Assembly (NCBI RefSeq): GCF_900111115.1
Contig: NZ_FOGD01000001.1
Span: 552,910-616,909, forward strand
Direction of reading: 5' to 3'
Length of the DNA stretch: 64,000 bases
Source of the DNA: Giesbergeria anulus
Lineage (GTDB): Bacteria; Pseudomonadota; Gammaproteobacteria; Burkholderiales; Burkholderiaceae_C
Part shown: piece by piece, positions 29,604 to 37,026 of the stretch
Numbering within the stretch: position 1 is the first letter of the stretch
Layout: each line of letters opens with the position of its first letter
Made by a program: the position numbers and the translations under genes
The notes under the pieces: model-generated
Seen by the model: only the letters and a program-made list of their open reading frames with translations
Databases searched by the model: none
Told to the model about the DNA's origin: nothing

Positions 29604-29639
29604 CCACAGTAATCCTGTCGGACAGCAGGGTTTCTGTGG
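29604..29639. repeat. Imperfect hairpin at the left edge of the cassette array
   Basis: Outer arms CCACAG / CTGTGG enclose CCTGTC / GACAG, with bulged bases. It could be a terminator of the MBL gene (no T-run) or a worn attC core. The remaining 29,492-29,650 sequence shows nothing else. Confidence 0.4.
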
Positions 29640-29649
29640 AGTGGGCCAA

Positions 29650-29708
29650 TGCTAACGAAACAAGGTAAGTGGCAGCTGGAAGCTGTCCGCTTGAGCACCA
29701 TATTAGAG
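29650..29708 (-). repeat. attC site 1 (59 bp)
   Basis: Minus-strand R'' CTCTAAT and R' GTTAGCA. The core pairs AAGCGGACAGCT with AGCTGCCACTT around TTCC, with an extrahelical base. Its 26-base core is identical to that of attC site 5. R'' is the least conserved of the six. Confidence 0.85.
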
Positions 29709-30173
29709 CTGCCCACGTTGCCCTCGCGAGTTGAAGACAGGAGCGTGCTTTTTGACAATCTTTTCCTCAACCTCTTTTCGCCCGATAGCCACTGGAGTAA
29801 GAGCTACTCGGATGTTTGACTCCATGTATTCTGTAAGCCGTAACTCGACATCAAACGGGAATTTTGTTTTGGCGTTGGCCTCCGAAACTCCGACGACACC
29901 AGAAAACTGACGCTTTCCCAGCGATCTACGAAATGAATGATTCACAGTGCGAAAAATATCTTTCATCCGCGCCTTGAGAGAGCCAGTTTCACCGACGTAA
30001 ATTACTACCTCACGTTCAAAGATGCAGTAGACACCCGGTTTGTCTGGAAACGATGCTGTACGTATCAGCGGAACTGAATTAATTGGATTGACTAAATTTT
30101 CTACAAGTTGCTCGATGTAACGAGACAATTTGTCGGCATCTTGCTTTTCAAGCAGCGAAGAAAAAATGTTCAT
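29703..30173 (-). CDS. GIY-YIG domain protein (integron cassette 1)
   Basis: 156 residues. The start at 30173 (MNIFSSLLEK) is chosen because the longer frame (GTG at 30203) would begin inside attC site 2. It has the GIY-YIG nuclease fold signature, GVYCIFE (G47-Y49) with IYVGETGSLKARM (Y59-G61, R69). This family cuts DNA in repair, restriction and homing enzymes. A later EVELRL-like helix carries a Glu that could bind the metal. The stop is just before R'' of attC1. Biological role unknown; a cassette-borne nuclease may be defensive. Confidence 0.75.
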   Translation of the reverse strand: MNIFSSLLEKQDADKLSRYIEQLVENLVNPINSVPLIRTASFPDKPGVYCIFEREVVIYVGETGSLKARMKDIFRTVNHSFRRSLGKRQFSGVVGVSEANAKTKFPFDVELRLTEYMESNIRVALTPVAIGRKEVEEKIVKKHAPVFNSRGQRGQL

Positions 30174-30184
30174 TGGATAGAGGG

Positions 30185-30251
30185 CTTTAATGTTTGAATT
30201 CACCGGCCTGCGCGGCTTTTAGCGCAGGTCTGATGGAATGATGGGTTGGGC
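30185..30251 (-). repeat. attC site 2 (67 bp)
   Basis: Minus-strand R'' GCCCAAC, inner stem CCTGCGC / GCGCAGG, R' ATTAAAG. R'' complements the GTTGGGC R' of attC3, confirming a single cassette between them. Confidence 0.85.
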
Positions 30252-30290
30252 CTTGATGACTCACAGGGGACGGCGTTACCGGGATACCAA

Positions 30291-30662
30291 CTAGACAGCG
30301 TAGTGAGCAAAGGCCCGAACGACTTTATTGTCCGTGCCGAAGTGAAAGACCTCGGCGGCAAGGCGACCCCGAGCCCCTTTGTAGTAGAGGGTAATGGAAT
30401 TGACGCCAACAAGAACTGAAAGAAGTTCAAATTGGAGGTCTGGAATTAGCCCCAGTGCCTTTTTCCAATACGCGCCAACGGCAGTTTTGTCTCGGAGTGT
30501 ACCGGATGATTCACCGGTGACTTGAATAATCACAGGCGACGACATTTCGAAATCGTCAGCGTAGTGCGACAGAATTCTTTCTAGGTCATGAGCATTCCAC
30601 GAGGCGATCCAGTCCGCCGCAAAATTTTCAACAAATGCTTTATCCATCTTCAATTGCTCCAT
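30291..30662 (-). CDS. NTF2/SnoaL-like protein (integron cassette 2)
   Basis: 123 residues from ATG 30662 (an alternative at 30647 has GGAG nine bases upstream). The pattern FAADWIASWNAHDLERILSHYADDFEM, then GLIPDLQFELLSVLVG and a GRLAAEVFHFG strand is that of the alpha+beta cone of the NTF2/SnoaL superfamily: small ligand-binding or isomerase-like proteins. The catalytic pocket cannot be predicted. Such genes are frequent in environmental integron cassettes. Confidence 0.75.
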   Translation of the reverse strand: MEQLKMDKAFVENFAADWIASWNAHDLERILSHYADDFEMSSPVIIQVTGESSGTLRDKTAVGAYWKKALGLIPDLQFELLSVLVGVNSITLYYKGARGRLAAEVFHFGTDNKVVRAFAHYAV

Positions 30663-30686
30663 TGGTGAGTGGTTGTCGGATGAGAG

Positions 30687-30780
30687 GCCCAACGCCCGCG
30701 GTAAGCCGCACCGGAGTGCGAAGCACGGAGGGTACCAACAAGCGGAGCTTGTTGGTGTCGGCTTGACCAAACAGTTAGGC
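30687..30780 (-). repeat. attC site 3 (94 bp)
   Basis: Minus-strand R'' GCCTAAC and R' GTTGGGC, with a long imperfect palindrome that includes ACCAACAAGC / GCTTGTTGGT. R'' matches the TTAGGC start of the next cassette. Confidence 0.9.
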
Positions 30781-30816
30781 CTGTAGCCAAGTGAGAATTT
30801 TGCTGGCAGAACATAA

Positions 30817-31461
30817 CTAGATGTGCAGTTTTTCTGCGCAGGTAATAGCGAAGACTGTATGACGCCCAAAGAACTGCATTCCCCAAATACCACTGCCATC
30901 TTCGCCAACATGGCCTCTGTAGAGAAATGTTCCCTTGTTCAGGGGGCGCAGTGGCAAACTGTGCATCACCTCCATAATGCTTTTGGCCAGTGCAGCATCT
31001 AGGCTATCCCCTGACAAGACGGTGGTCTTTAGCTCTGCATTTTGGGCTTCACCTGTCTCCATCCAGTGTAGCGCCTTGACGATCCTTGTGATGACGCGCT
31101 CATACTTCGTGCGATCAAATGTAATTGCTACAGCAGGTTCCAATATTGCACTATTGAGCTTTGCATAAACATTCCTCTTGGTTTCGAAAATGTTATTTGC
31201 GATTTTTTGATTGCCACTGATGGTTCTTGCTAGTGAATTAATAACCCTGTCCTGCGCAATTTGATGCTCGCCTGTTGTGATGCCAATAAATACTTTGAAC
31301 TCTTCATCGTCAGTTGATGCGCCGTTGTTGCATTCCTTGCATGCCGGAACTGTATTGAGGTTGATATCGTTGTCGCGTGGCTTTGGATACAAGCTTTGCG
31401 GAGGAATGTGGTCGCTCGTAACCGCTGGGTTAACGCCGCAAATTGCGCACAGTTTTTTCAT
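30817..31461 (-). CDS. HNH endonuclease family protein (integron cassette 3)
   Basis: 214 residues. The N-terminus is a zinc-bound HNH unit: CAICG (CxxC), SDHIPPQSLYP with the catalytic His, LNTVPACKECNNGAS with the second CxxC and Asn. The remainder is of unknown fold and is acidic and helical. HNH proteins are nickases, restriction or homing enzymes. The leader is only 28 bases from the cassette start, a usual layout for cassette genes that rely on an upstream promoter. A+T-rich compared with the core genome. Confidence 0.82.
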   Translation of the reverse strand: MKKLCAICGVNPAVTSDHIPPQSLYPKPRDNDINLNTVPACKECNNGASTDDEEFKVFIGITTGEHQIAQDRVINSLARTISGNQKIANNIFETKRNVYAKLNSAILEPAVAITFDRTKYERVITRIVKALHWMETGEAQNAELKTTVLSGDSLDAALAKSIMEVMHSLPLRPLNKGTFLYRGHVGEDGSGIWGMQFFGRHTVFAITCAEKLHI

Positions 31462-31483
31462 TGTCCGTCTTTGAGGTGAAGTG

Positions 31484-31571
31484 GCCTAACGTAGAGATCA
31501 CCAGACAAACCCACAAACGACCGCTAAAGGCGGGCAATTGTGGGTTTTTCTGGTGCATCGACCTGTTATAT
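31484..31571 (-). repeat. attC site 4 (88 bp)
   Basis: Minus-strand R'' ATATAAC, long stem CACCAG...ACCCACAA / TTGTGGGT...CTGGTG around TTTA, and R' GTTAGGC. This is the best-formed site of the array. Confidence 0.93.
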
Positions 31572-31598
31572 TATGCTTTTGACAAAGTGTGAACTGAT

Positions 31599-32477
31599 TT
31601 ATTTATCATGGGTAAGCCATTCTAGTAGTTTTGTTTTGGAAACATTTAATTTTCTACCGCAAAGAAAAGTTTCTGAATCTGCTATTATTCGGTCGCATTG
31701 ATCAGATAGCGAAGATAACTTACGCGCCTGTTTTCTAATTTCTTGTCGAAGGTATGGTTTTATTTTATTTATTCCATTATATTTGTTTGCAATAGCAGTT
31801 ATCATTCGTTCTCTTAGAGAATTACGCTCATGAGAAGAGCAAAGTGCTCTAACAACAAGATAGAGTGCATTTAAATAAATTTCTTCGACTCGTTGAAGTA
31901 TAAAATTTGAATGTTCAATTGGAGGTAAAACTTTTTTTGTTTTAAATAGATTTTTGTAGAATTTCGCCATATTATCTTCCAGTGTCCCTGCTGATATTGC
32001 ACCGGTATATGATAAGCAAAAGTAAAAAGGGGAAGGGATGTGGAAATCTCGTATATTGTATGGGCCTAAGCCATTGCAGCATGCGAAAATAATACCGAGT
32101 CCGCATTTACTTTTTTCATTTATTTTTCTAAAGATGGCAAATAATTCTTCATGAGTTATTTTTTCATGTGCATCACCTATCTCTATAAGCTGGCCATCTC
32201 CATGGCATTCAATATGAACAATGCCATTCCAATGTGAATTAACGATACTGAGTAATTTTTCTAGTCTTGCTAGAAATTCATCCCTTGTTGTTATTTTTTC
32301 TAAATTAATTTCTAAGCGGTTGACGTTCTCTGCAATTTTGCCAGGGTCTATATTTTTCAAGTCGAGCAGAAAATTGTAAGTTGATCTTGCTGTTTGGAGT
32401 TCATCCGAACGTAAGCAGTCAAGAATTAAAACTTCCGATAAATAGAATTCTGAATAAAAATCTAATCTATTGGTCAT
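31599..32477 (-). CDS. Caspase-like (CHAT/C14) protein, integron cassette 4
   Basis: 292 residues, unnamed. Residues 84-93 read NGIVHIECHG and residues 127-136 GLGIIFACCNG. This is the caspase-fold pattern of a hydrophobic strand ending in the catalytic His-Gly (H92), followed by a strand ending in the catalytic Cys (C133 or C134). The N-terminal 80 residues and the C-terminal 100 (basic, helical, ending KLLEWLTHDK) are of unknown fold. Caspase-like proteases in bacteria act in cell suicide and antiphage defence, often with a second component; none is evident here. The gene is very A+T-rich, unlike the core genes, which indicates transfer. The start ATG at 32477 is 44 bases into the cassette. 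Confidence 0.65.
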   Translation of the reverse strand: MTNRLDFYSEFYLSEVLILDCLRSDELQTARSTYNFLLDLKNIDPGKIAENVNRLEINLEKITTRDEFLARLEKLLSIVNSHWNGIVHIECHGDGQLIEIGDAHEKITHEELFAIFRKINEKSKCGLGIIFACCNGLGPYNIRDFHIPSPFYFCLSYTGAISAGTLEDNMAKFYKNLFKTKKVLPPIEHSNFILQRVEEIYLNALYLVVRALCSSHERNSLRERMITAIANKYNGINKIKPYLRQEIRKQARKLSSLSDQCDRIIADSETFLCGRKLNVSKTKLLEWLTHDK

Positions 32478-32515
32478 GTGAGCACAGGTTGGGAAATAAA
32501 ATGATAGCGTATTTT

Positions 32516-32574
32516 ATATAACGAACTAAGGTAAGCGGCAGCTGGAAGCTGTCCGCTTGAGCGACTTGTTAGGC
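32516..32574 (-). repeat. attC site 5 (59 bp)
   Basis: Minus-strand R'' GCCTAAC (overlapping the TAA stop of the upstream gene) and R' GTTATAT. The core stem is the same as in attC1, differing at one base in the arm. Confidence 0.9.
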
Positions 32575-33435
32575 CGCATTCTCGACAAGCTCCAGTAGCT
32601 GGCTCGACGAATCATTGATCGCCTGTATGAGTAGCTCCAATAGACGCTGGTAGTCATCGACGGAGCCGCCAAGCTTCGCTGCCACGTTCTTGATCATGTC
32701 TTCGGACATCGAATGATCTGCCCAGAGCCTCAGGTCATAAAGGCAAAAGAACGGAGCTATAAGGTTGCTCTTGTCGTGCAGAACTGCGTCGTATACAGCG
32801 GCAAGTAGCTTATTGCCCTTGCTTCCGGATTGCGTTGTCACCCCTTTCGCATCAAGAAGTCTCCTGAGCTCCGGGTTATTGGCGTTCTCATTGATGATCT
32901 CGTTGAGCTCACTCACGAACCTCTTGAAGTCGTCCACGTTGTTCAAGAGGAGCCTCTTATACCTGCGAGTCTCTTCTACGCGCTCTTCGATCGAACGTTC
33001 GTGATACAGGTGAACGCCGAACTTCTTGTGAAACCCTGCGTTTAGCTTCGAAAGCGCGTTCAGCGCACGGATGATGGCAGGTGGTTCAGTGAACTTGGCA
33101 TTCACCTGGGCATCGTAGAACTCGGATTTCGCGTCGCCTTCAGGATCCTTGTTCTCAACAAGCCAATAGAAGCACTCACGTACTGGGAGCGACTGAAGGT
33201 CTCCCAGCCACGCGAGCACAGAGCCATTGGCATTGATCCCAAACGAAATATAAAAATCATCGCCATGAACAGTGCCGTAGGTCTCACTTGCGAAATCGCA
33301 CGTGAAACGTGAGTCGTAAAGATAACGCACTAAAACCTGTCGGTTGAAATAGACAGGAGTGAGAAATACATCGCCTCCGAGCGACTCAGCGGGATTCCAT
33401 TGAAAAGTGAGAACGTTTCGTTGTGGCTGGTTCAT
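32569..33435 (-). CDS. Unknown protein (integron cassette 5)
   Basis: 288 residues from ATG 33435 (MNQPQRNVLTF). I do not recognise the family. It appears soluble: an N-terminal beta-rich half with aromatic residues (YLYDSRFTCDFASETYG, DDFYISFGIN, GSVLAWLGDL) and a helical C-terminal half (VDDFKRFVSELNEIINENA). There are no membrane spans or catalytic motifs. Base composition is closer to the core genome than cassette 4. The TAA stop lies inside R'' of attC5, so the cassette is cut tightly. Confidence 0.7.
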   Translation of the reverse strand: MNQPQRNVLTFQWNPAESLGGDVFLTPVYFNRQVLVRYLYDSRFTCDFASETYGTVHGDDFYISFGINANGSVLAWLGDLQSLPVRECFYWLVENKDPEGDAKSEFYDAQVNAKFTEPPAIIRALNALSKLNAGFHKKFGVHLYHERSIEERVEETRRYKRLLLNNVDDFKRFVSELNEIINENANNPELRRLLDAKGVTTQSGSKGNKLLAAVYDAVLHDKSNLIAPFFCLYDLRLWADHSMSEDMIKNVAAKLGGSVDDYQRLLELLIQAINDSSSQLLELVENAA

Positions 33436-33472
33436 ATGCGGTGATATCGAAGATGCTCGCGACTTCAATGCG

Positions 33473-33527
33473 GCCTAACGCCTGAATTCACGGGCGGCTG
33501 GCCGTCCCGTGCAATGAATTGTTAGGC
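33473..33527 (-). repeat. attC site 6 (55 bp)
   Basis: R'' GCCTAAC and R' GTTAGGC, with inner stem CACGGGACGGCC / GGCCGCCCGTG in imperfect form. Shortest site in the array. Confidence 0.92.
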
Positions 33528-33548
33528 TTTTGAATTGAAAGACCATGT

Positions 33549-33824
33549 ATGAAATATGAAGAGTTAAAACTCAGGTGGGAAATGTGCCTTGAGAAAATAG
33601 AGGAACAAGAATCCGAAATTGACAGGCTAGTGGGCGAATTAAAACGCACACTATCTGCATTGACCCTCATATCAGAGGGGTTGACTGTACTTGACATAAT
33701 GGCGACTGTGGCGCGGCCTAGTGAATTTGAGATTCTGTTCAAAGATTACGCCCCTTTCAGCAACATCATGGCGACATACTTCCCAAAGCCAAAGAAAGAG
33801 CGCAAACGGAAGCAGCCTAACTAG
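33549..33824 (+). CDS. Small coiled-coil protein in reverse orientation (integron cassette 6)
   Basis: 91 residues on the plus strand, opposite to the other cassette genes. An N-terminal charged coiled coil (MKYEELKLRWEMCLEKIEEQESEIDRL) leads to a hydrophobic middle and a very basic tail ending KKERKRKQPN. Its last codons overlap the GCCTAAC box that bounds the cassette (33815-33821). Function unknown. It could be a small DNA-binding or structural protein, or a chance reading frame, though codon use and a GAAAGACC ribosome site favour a gene. Confidence 0.55.
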   Translation: MKYEELKLRWEMCLEKIEEQESEIDRLVGELKRTLSALTLISEGLTVLDIMATVARPSEFEILFKDYAPFSNIMATYFPKPKKERKRKQPN

Positions 33825-33960
33825 GATTAGACGACAGCCCCACGCAGGCTAGCAGTCGGATAAATTTTTCCATCCTACTGCATCCATAGGAAAATGCCAA
33901 GAGTTTACTGTTTAGACAAACCTAAATTTTTGTAGATGCCAACATCCGCCCCCAGAACCG

Positions 33961-33977
33961 ATATTTGTAACAAATAT
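33961..33977. promoter_or_regulatory. Operator-like palindrome upstream of uvrB
   Basis: Perfect repeat ATATTTGT-A-ACAAATAT, about 125 bases before the uvrB start. It does not match the LexA box consensus. The rest of the 33,825-34,101 gap shows no gene. Confidence 0.35.
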
Positions 33978-34101
33978 TAAACGCCTCTGTCCTTGATTGA
34001 ACTCCTGTGGTGTGGGGTGGCCCTCCGCCTGTTGCAGAATCGGTACGACATTCGCACCCTGCCAAAACTTTAGGGCCATACTTATCTGGCCCCCAGCCAC
34101 C

Positions 34102-36165
34102 ATGCCCACACCCCCAGGCCAGTTCCTCACCTTCCCCGGCTCACCGTTTGAGCTGTTCCAACCCTACCCCCCCGCCGGAGACCAGCCTACGGCCATCACC
34201 CAGTTGGTCGAGGGCGTGCAGGATGGCGAGGTCTTCCAAACCCTGCTGGGTGTGACCGGCTCAGGCAAGACCTTCACCATGGCCAATGTCATCGCCCAGT
34301 TGGGGCGCGCGGCCATCGTTTTTGCCCCGAACAAAACGCTGGCCGCGCAGTTGTACAGCGAGTTCCGCGAGTTCTTCCCCAAGAATGCGGTGGAATACTT
34401 TGTCAGCTATTACGACTACTACCAGCCCGAAGCCTATGTGCCGCAGCGCGATTTGTTTATCGAGAAAGACAGCGCCATCAACGAGCACATTGAGCAAATG
34501 CGCCTGTCTTGTACCAAAAGCCTATTAGAGCGGCGCGATGTAGTCATCGTGGCCACGGTGTCGGCCATCTACGGCATTGGCAACCCCGAAAGCTACCACC
34601 GCATGGTGATGACGCTGCGCGTGGGCGATACGCTAGGCCAGCGTGATGCCATCGGCCAATTGGTGCGGATGCAGTACCAGCGCAACGATACGGATTTTTC
34701 ACGCGGCAATTTTCGGGTTCGGGGTGACACCATTGATGTGTTTCCTGCCGAGCATTCTGAGTTGGCGCTGCGCATTGAGCTGTTTGATGACGAAATCGAG
34801 AGCCTGCAACTGTTCGACCCGCTTACTGGGCGGGTGCGCCAAAGCATTCCGCGCTTTACCGTCTATCCGGGCAGCCACTACGTCACGCCACGCGATCAGG
34901 TGTTGCTAGCGGTAGAGGCCATCAAAACCGAGCTGGCCGAGCGTTTACAACAACTGGTGGCAGACGGCAAACTGGTCGAGGCGCAACGGCTGGAGCAGCG
35001 CACCCGCTTTGATCTCGAAATGCTCACTGAAGTCGGGCACTGCAAGGGCATTGAAAACTACTCGCGCCACCTGTCCAGCACCGCAGCGGGTGAGCCACCC
35101 AGCACGCTCACCGATTACCTGCCCAAAGATGCGCTGATGTTTCTGGACGAAAGCCACCAGATGATCGGTCAATTGAGCGCCATGTATAACGGCGACCGCT
35201 CGCGCAAAACCACGCTGGTCGAATATGGCTTTCGCCTGCCCAGTGCCTTAGACAACCGCCCGCTCAAGCTGGAAGAATTTGAGCAGCGCATGCGGCAGGT
35301 GATTTTTGTCTCTGCTACCCCGGCAGACTACGAAAAAACCCATGCCAGCAAAGTGGTAGAGCAACTGGTGCGGCCCACCGGGTTAGTCGATCCCGCCGTC
35401 GAGGTGCGCCCGGCCAGCAGCCAAGTGGACGATGTGTTGCAAGAAATCCGCCTGCGCGTCGAACGCCAAGAGCGCGTGCTCATCACCACACTCACCAAGC
35501 GCATGGCCGAGCAGCTCACCGACTATCTGAGCGACAACGGCGTGCAAGTGCGCTACCTGCACAGCGATATTGACACCGTGGAGCGCGTCGAGATCATCCG
35601 GGATTTGCGTCTGGGCACTTTTGATGTGTTGGTGGGCATCAATCTGCTGCGCGAGGGCTTAGACCTGCCGGAGGTGTCGCTGGTAGCGATTTTGGATGCT
35701 GACAAAGAGGGTTTTTTGCGCTCCGAGCGCAGTTTGATCCAAACCATAGGCCGCGCTGCGCGCAATCTGCACGGCCAAGCCATCCTGTATGCCGACCGCA
35801 TCACCGCATCAATGAAAAAAGCCATCGACGAAACGGAACGTCGGCGCGAAAAACAACTCCAACACAATTCAATGCAAGGAATTACGCCGCGCAGCATTGT
35901 CAAGCAGGTGAAAGACCTGATTGACGGCGTGTACAGCGAAAAATCGGGCAAAGAAGCTGAAAAACTGGCGCAAGCGGTACTAGAACGGGCCAAAGTGGAG
36001 TCGATGTCACCGAAAGAGGTGGCCCAAGAAATCAAGCGCCTAGAAAAGCTGATGCTGGGCCACGCCAAGAATCTGGAGTTTGAGCAGGCCGCACGGGTGC
36101 GTGACCAATTGACCCAGCTCAAAAACCAAGCATTTGGCGGCCCCGGTGATGTGGTAGCCCCCTGA
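34102..36165 (+). CDS. uvrB: Excinuclease ABC subunit B
   Basis: 687 residues of the nucleotide-excision repair helicase-like protein that verifies damage and holds UvrC. Walker [13 protein letters not shown], the beta-hairpin region AYVPQRD...[15 protein letters not shown] box FLDESHQM, and motifs V/VI (IGRAARN) are present. The C-terminal UVR motif ([11 protein letters not shown]) binds UvrC. The ATG at 34102 is chosen over an upstream frame extension. Monocistronic. Confidence 0.97.
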   Translation: MPTPPGQFLTFPGSPFELFQPYPPAGDQPTAITQLVEGVQDGEVFQTLLGVTGSGKTFTMANVIAQLGRAAIVFAPNKTLAAQLYSEFREFFPKNAVEYFVSYYDYYQPEAYVPQRDLFIEKDSAINEHIEQMRLSCTKSLLERRDVVIVATVSAIYGIGNPESYHRMVMTLRVGDTLGQRDAIGQLVRMQYQRNDTDFSRGNFRVRGDTIDVFPAEHSELALRIELFDDEIESLQLFDPLTGRVRQSIPRFTVYPGSHYVTPRDQVLLAVEAIKTELAERLQQLVADGKLVEAQRLEQRTRFDLEMLTEVGHCKGIENYSRHLSSTAAGEPPSTLTDYLPKDALMFLDESHQMIGQLSAMYNGDRSRKTTLVEYGFRLPSALDNRPLKLEEFEQRMRQVIFVSATPADYEKTHASKVVEQLVRPTGLVDPAVEVRPASSQVDDVLQEIRLRVERQERVLITTLTKRMAEQLTDYLSDNGVQVRYLHSDIDTVERVEIIRDLRLGTFDVLVGINLLREGLDLPEVSLVAILDADKEGFLRSERSLIQTIGRAARNLHGQAILYADRITASMKKAIDETERRREKQLQHNSMQGITPRSIVKQVKDLIDGVYSEKSGKEAEKLAQAVLERAKVESMSPKEVAQEIKRLEKLMLGHAKNLEFEQAARVRDQLTQLKNQAFGGPGDVVAP

Positions 36166-36218
36166 TCGCCCCATAAGTGTTGCCCTTACGCCTTGTTAAT
36201 GACCACCAACTTACTTAT

Positions 36219-36249
36219 CCGACAAATTTAATGGGAATTGTGCTATACT
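36219..36249 (+). promoter_or_regulatory. Promoter of the iscR operon
   Basis: An extended -10 box (TGTGCTATACT, TATACT at 36244-36249) is preceded at about 18 bases by CGACAA as a weak -35. The CCGACAAATTTAATGGG segment between them could be a degenerate IscR type 1 site for autorepression; this is inference. Confidence 0.5.
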
Positions 36250-36283
36250 GGGGTGAAACACTCAACAACTACCCCGATGAAGA

Positions 36284-36306
36284 CGCCTTGCAACCCTTGC
36301 AAGGCG
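36284..36306 (+). promoter_or_regulatory. Perfect hairpin in the iscR leader
   Basis: Ten-base stem CGCCTTGCAA / TTGCAAGGCG with a CCC loop and no T-run, about 40 bases after the predicted promoter and 80 before iscR. Possibly a protein or RNA binding site in the leader. Confidence 0.4.
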
Positions 36307-36388
36307 ATGGGGATGAGACGTTGCCCCCCAGTGCGCGATCCGCCACGAGGGCCGTTTCATGAACCCACCAGCGAAGAAGGAGCTTGCC

Positions 36389-36925
36389 ATGCGTCTTACT
36401 ACCAAAGGCCGTTTTGCGGTCACTGCCATGATTGATCTGGCCTTGCGCCAAAACAATGGCCCCGTTACCTTGGCCGCCATCAGCCAGCGCCAGCGCATCT
36501 CCTTGTCGTACTTGGAGCAACTTTTTGGCAAGCTGCGCCGCCACGAGTTGGTCGAATCCACCCGTGGCCCCGGCGGCGGTTACACCTTGGCCCGCAAGGC
36601 CGCCGATATCACCGTGGCCGACATCATCGTGTCGGTCGATGAGCCCATTGATTCCACCCAATGCGGTGGCAAAGAAAACTGCTTGGGCGAGTCAGGCCGC
36701 TGCATGACGCACGATCTGTGGTCGTCGCTCAACCAGCGCATGGTTGAATTTTTGGATGCCGTCACGCTGCAAAAGCTGGTGGACGACCAATTAGCCAAGG
36801 GCGTGCTGGTAGAAAACAAGCCTGCCGTGCGCCGCGCTATCTCTACCACCCCGGTGGTCAAGCCCATTCGCGTCAATGCACCCAACTCGGTGTTTGCGCT
36901 GGGCAACGTTTTCGCCAAGTCCTGA
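36389..36925 (+). CDS. iscR: Fe-S cluster regulator IscR
   Basis: 178 residues of the Rrf2 family. The winged helix includes MRLTTKGRFAVTAMIDLAL, and the cluster ligands are C92, C98, C105 and H108, with one more residue between the last two cysteines than in E. coli. It senses [2Fe-2S] status and represses its own operon. The start at 36389 has AAGGAG ideally spaced. It is first of the isc operon. Confidence 0.95.
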   Translation: MRLTTKGRFAVTAMIDLALRQNNGPVTLAAISQRQRISLSYLEQLFGKLRRHELVESTRGPGGGYTLARKAADITVADIIVSVDEPIDSTQCGGKENCLGESGRCMTHDLWSSLNQRMVEFLDAVTLQKLVDDQLAKGVLVENKPAVRRAISTTPVVKPIRVNAPNSVFALGNVFAKS

Positions 36926-37026
36926 TTTTTACGCCGGGCCAGCCCGCTGACCTGCACAGGTCAGCTTTGCCCTGCCCGTCAACAGTTTCTCGCCCGCCAA
37001 AACCCTTCATTGAGTAAGCCAGCCCT

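Larger units (their letters stand above)
29650..33821 (-). mobile_element. Integron gene-cassette array without integrase (CALIN)
   Basis: Six attC-like sites separate six short cassettes, all reading leftward (minus strand). For each cassette, the R' half at its start (TTAGGC, TTATAT, TTGGGC or TTAAAG) matches the R'' box at its end (GCCTAAC, ATATAAC, GCCCAAC or, with one mismatch, CTCTAAT), as site-specific recombination between circular cassettes predicts. The inferred cassettes are 29656-30190, 30191-30692, 30693-31489, 31490-32521, 32522-33478 and 33479-33820. The right edge ends in a GTTAGGC box on the minus strand at 33821, as at an attI or attC. No tyrosine-recombinase (IntI) gene occurs between there and uvrB. 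Confidence 0.9.

Noticed and set aside
30291-30911. 206-codon version of the NTF2-like gene
   Set aside because: The extra N-terminal part reads through attC3 and into the neighbouring cassette, so the start is placed at 30662.
29650-33821. CRISPR array or IS cluster to explain the repeated segments
   Set aside because: The repeats are not uniform in length or spacing and have paired R'/R'' boxes with variable cores, as attC sites do. No Cas or transposase gene is present.
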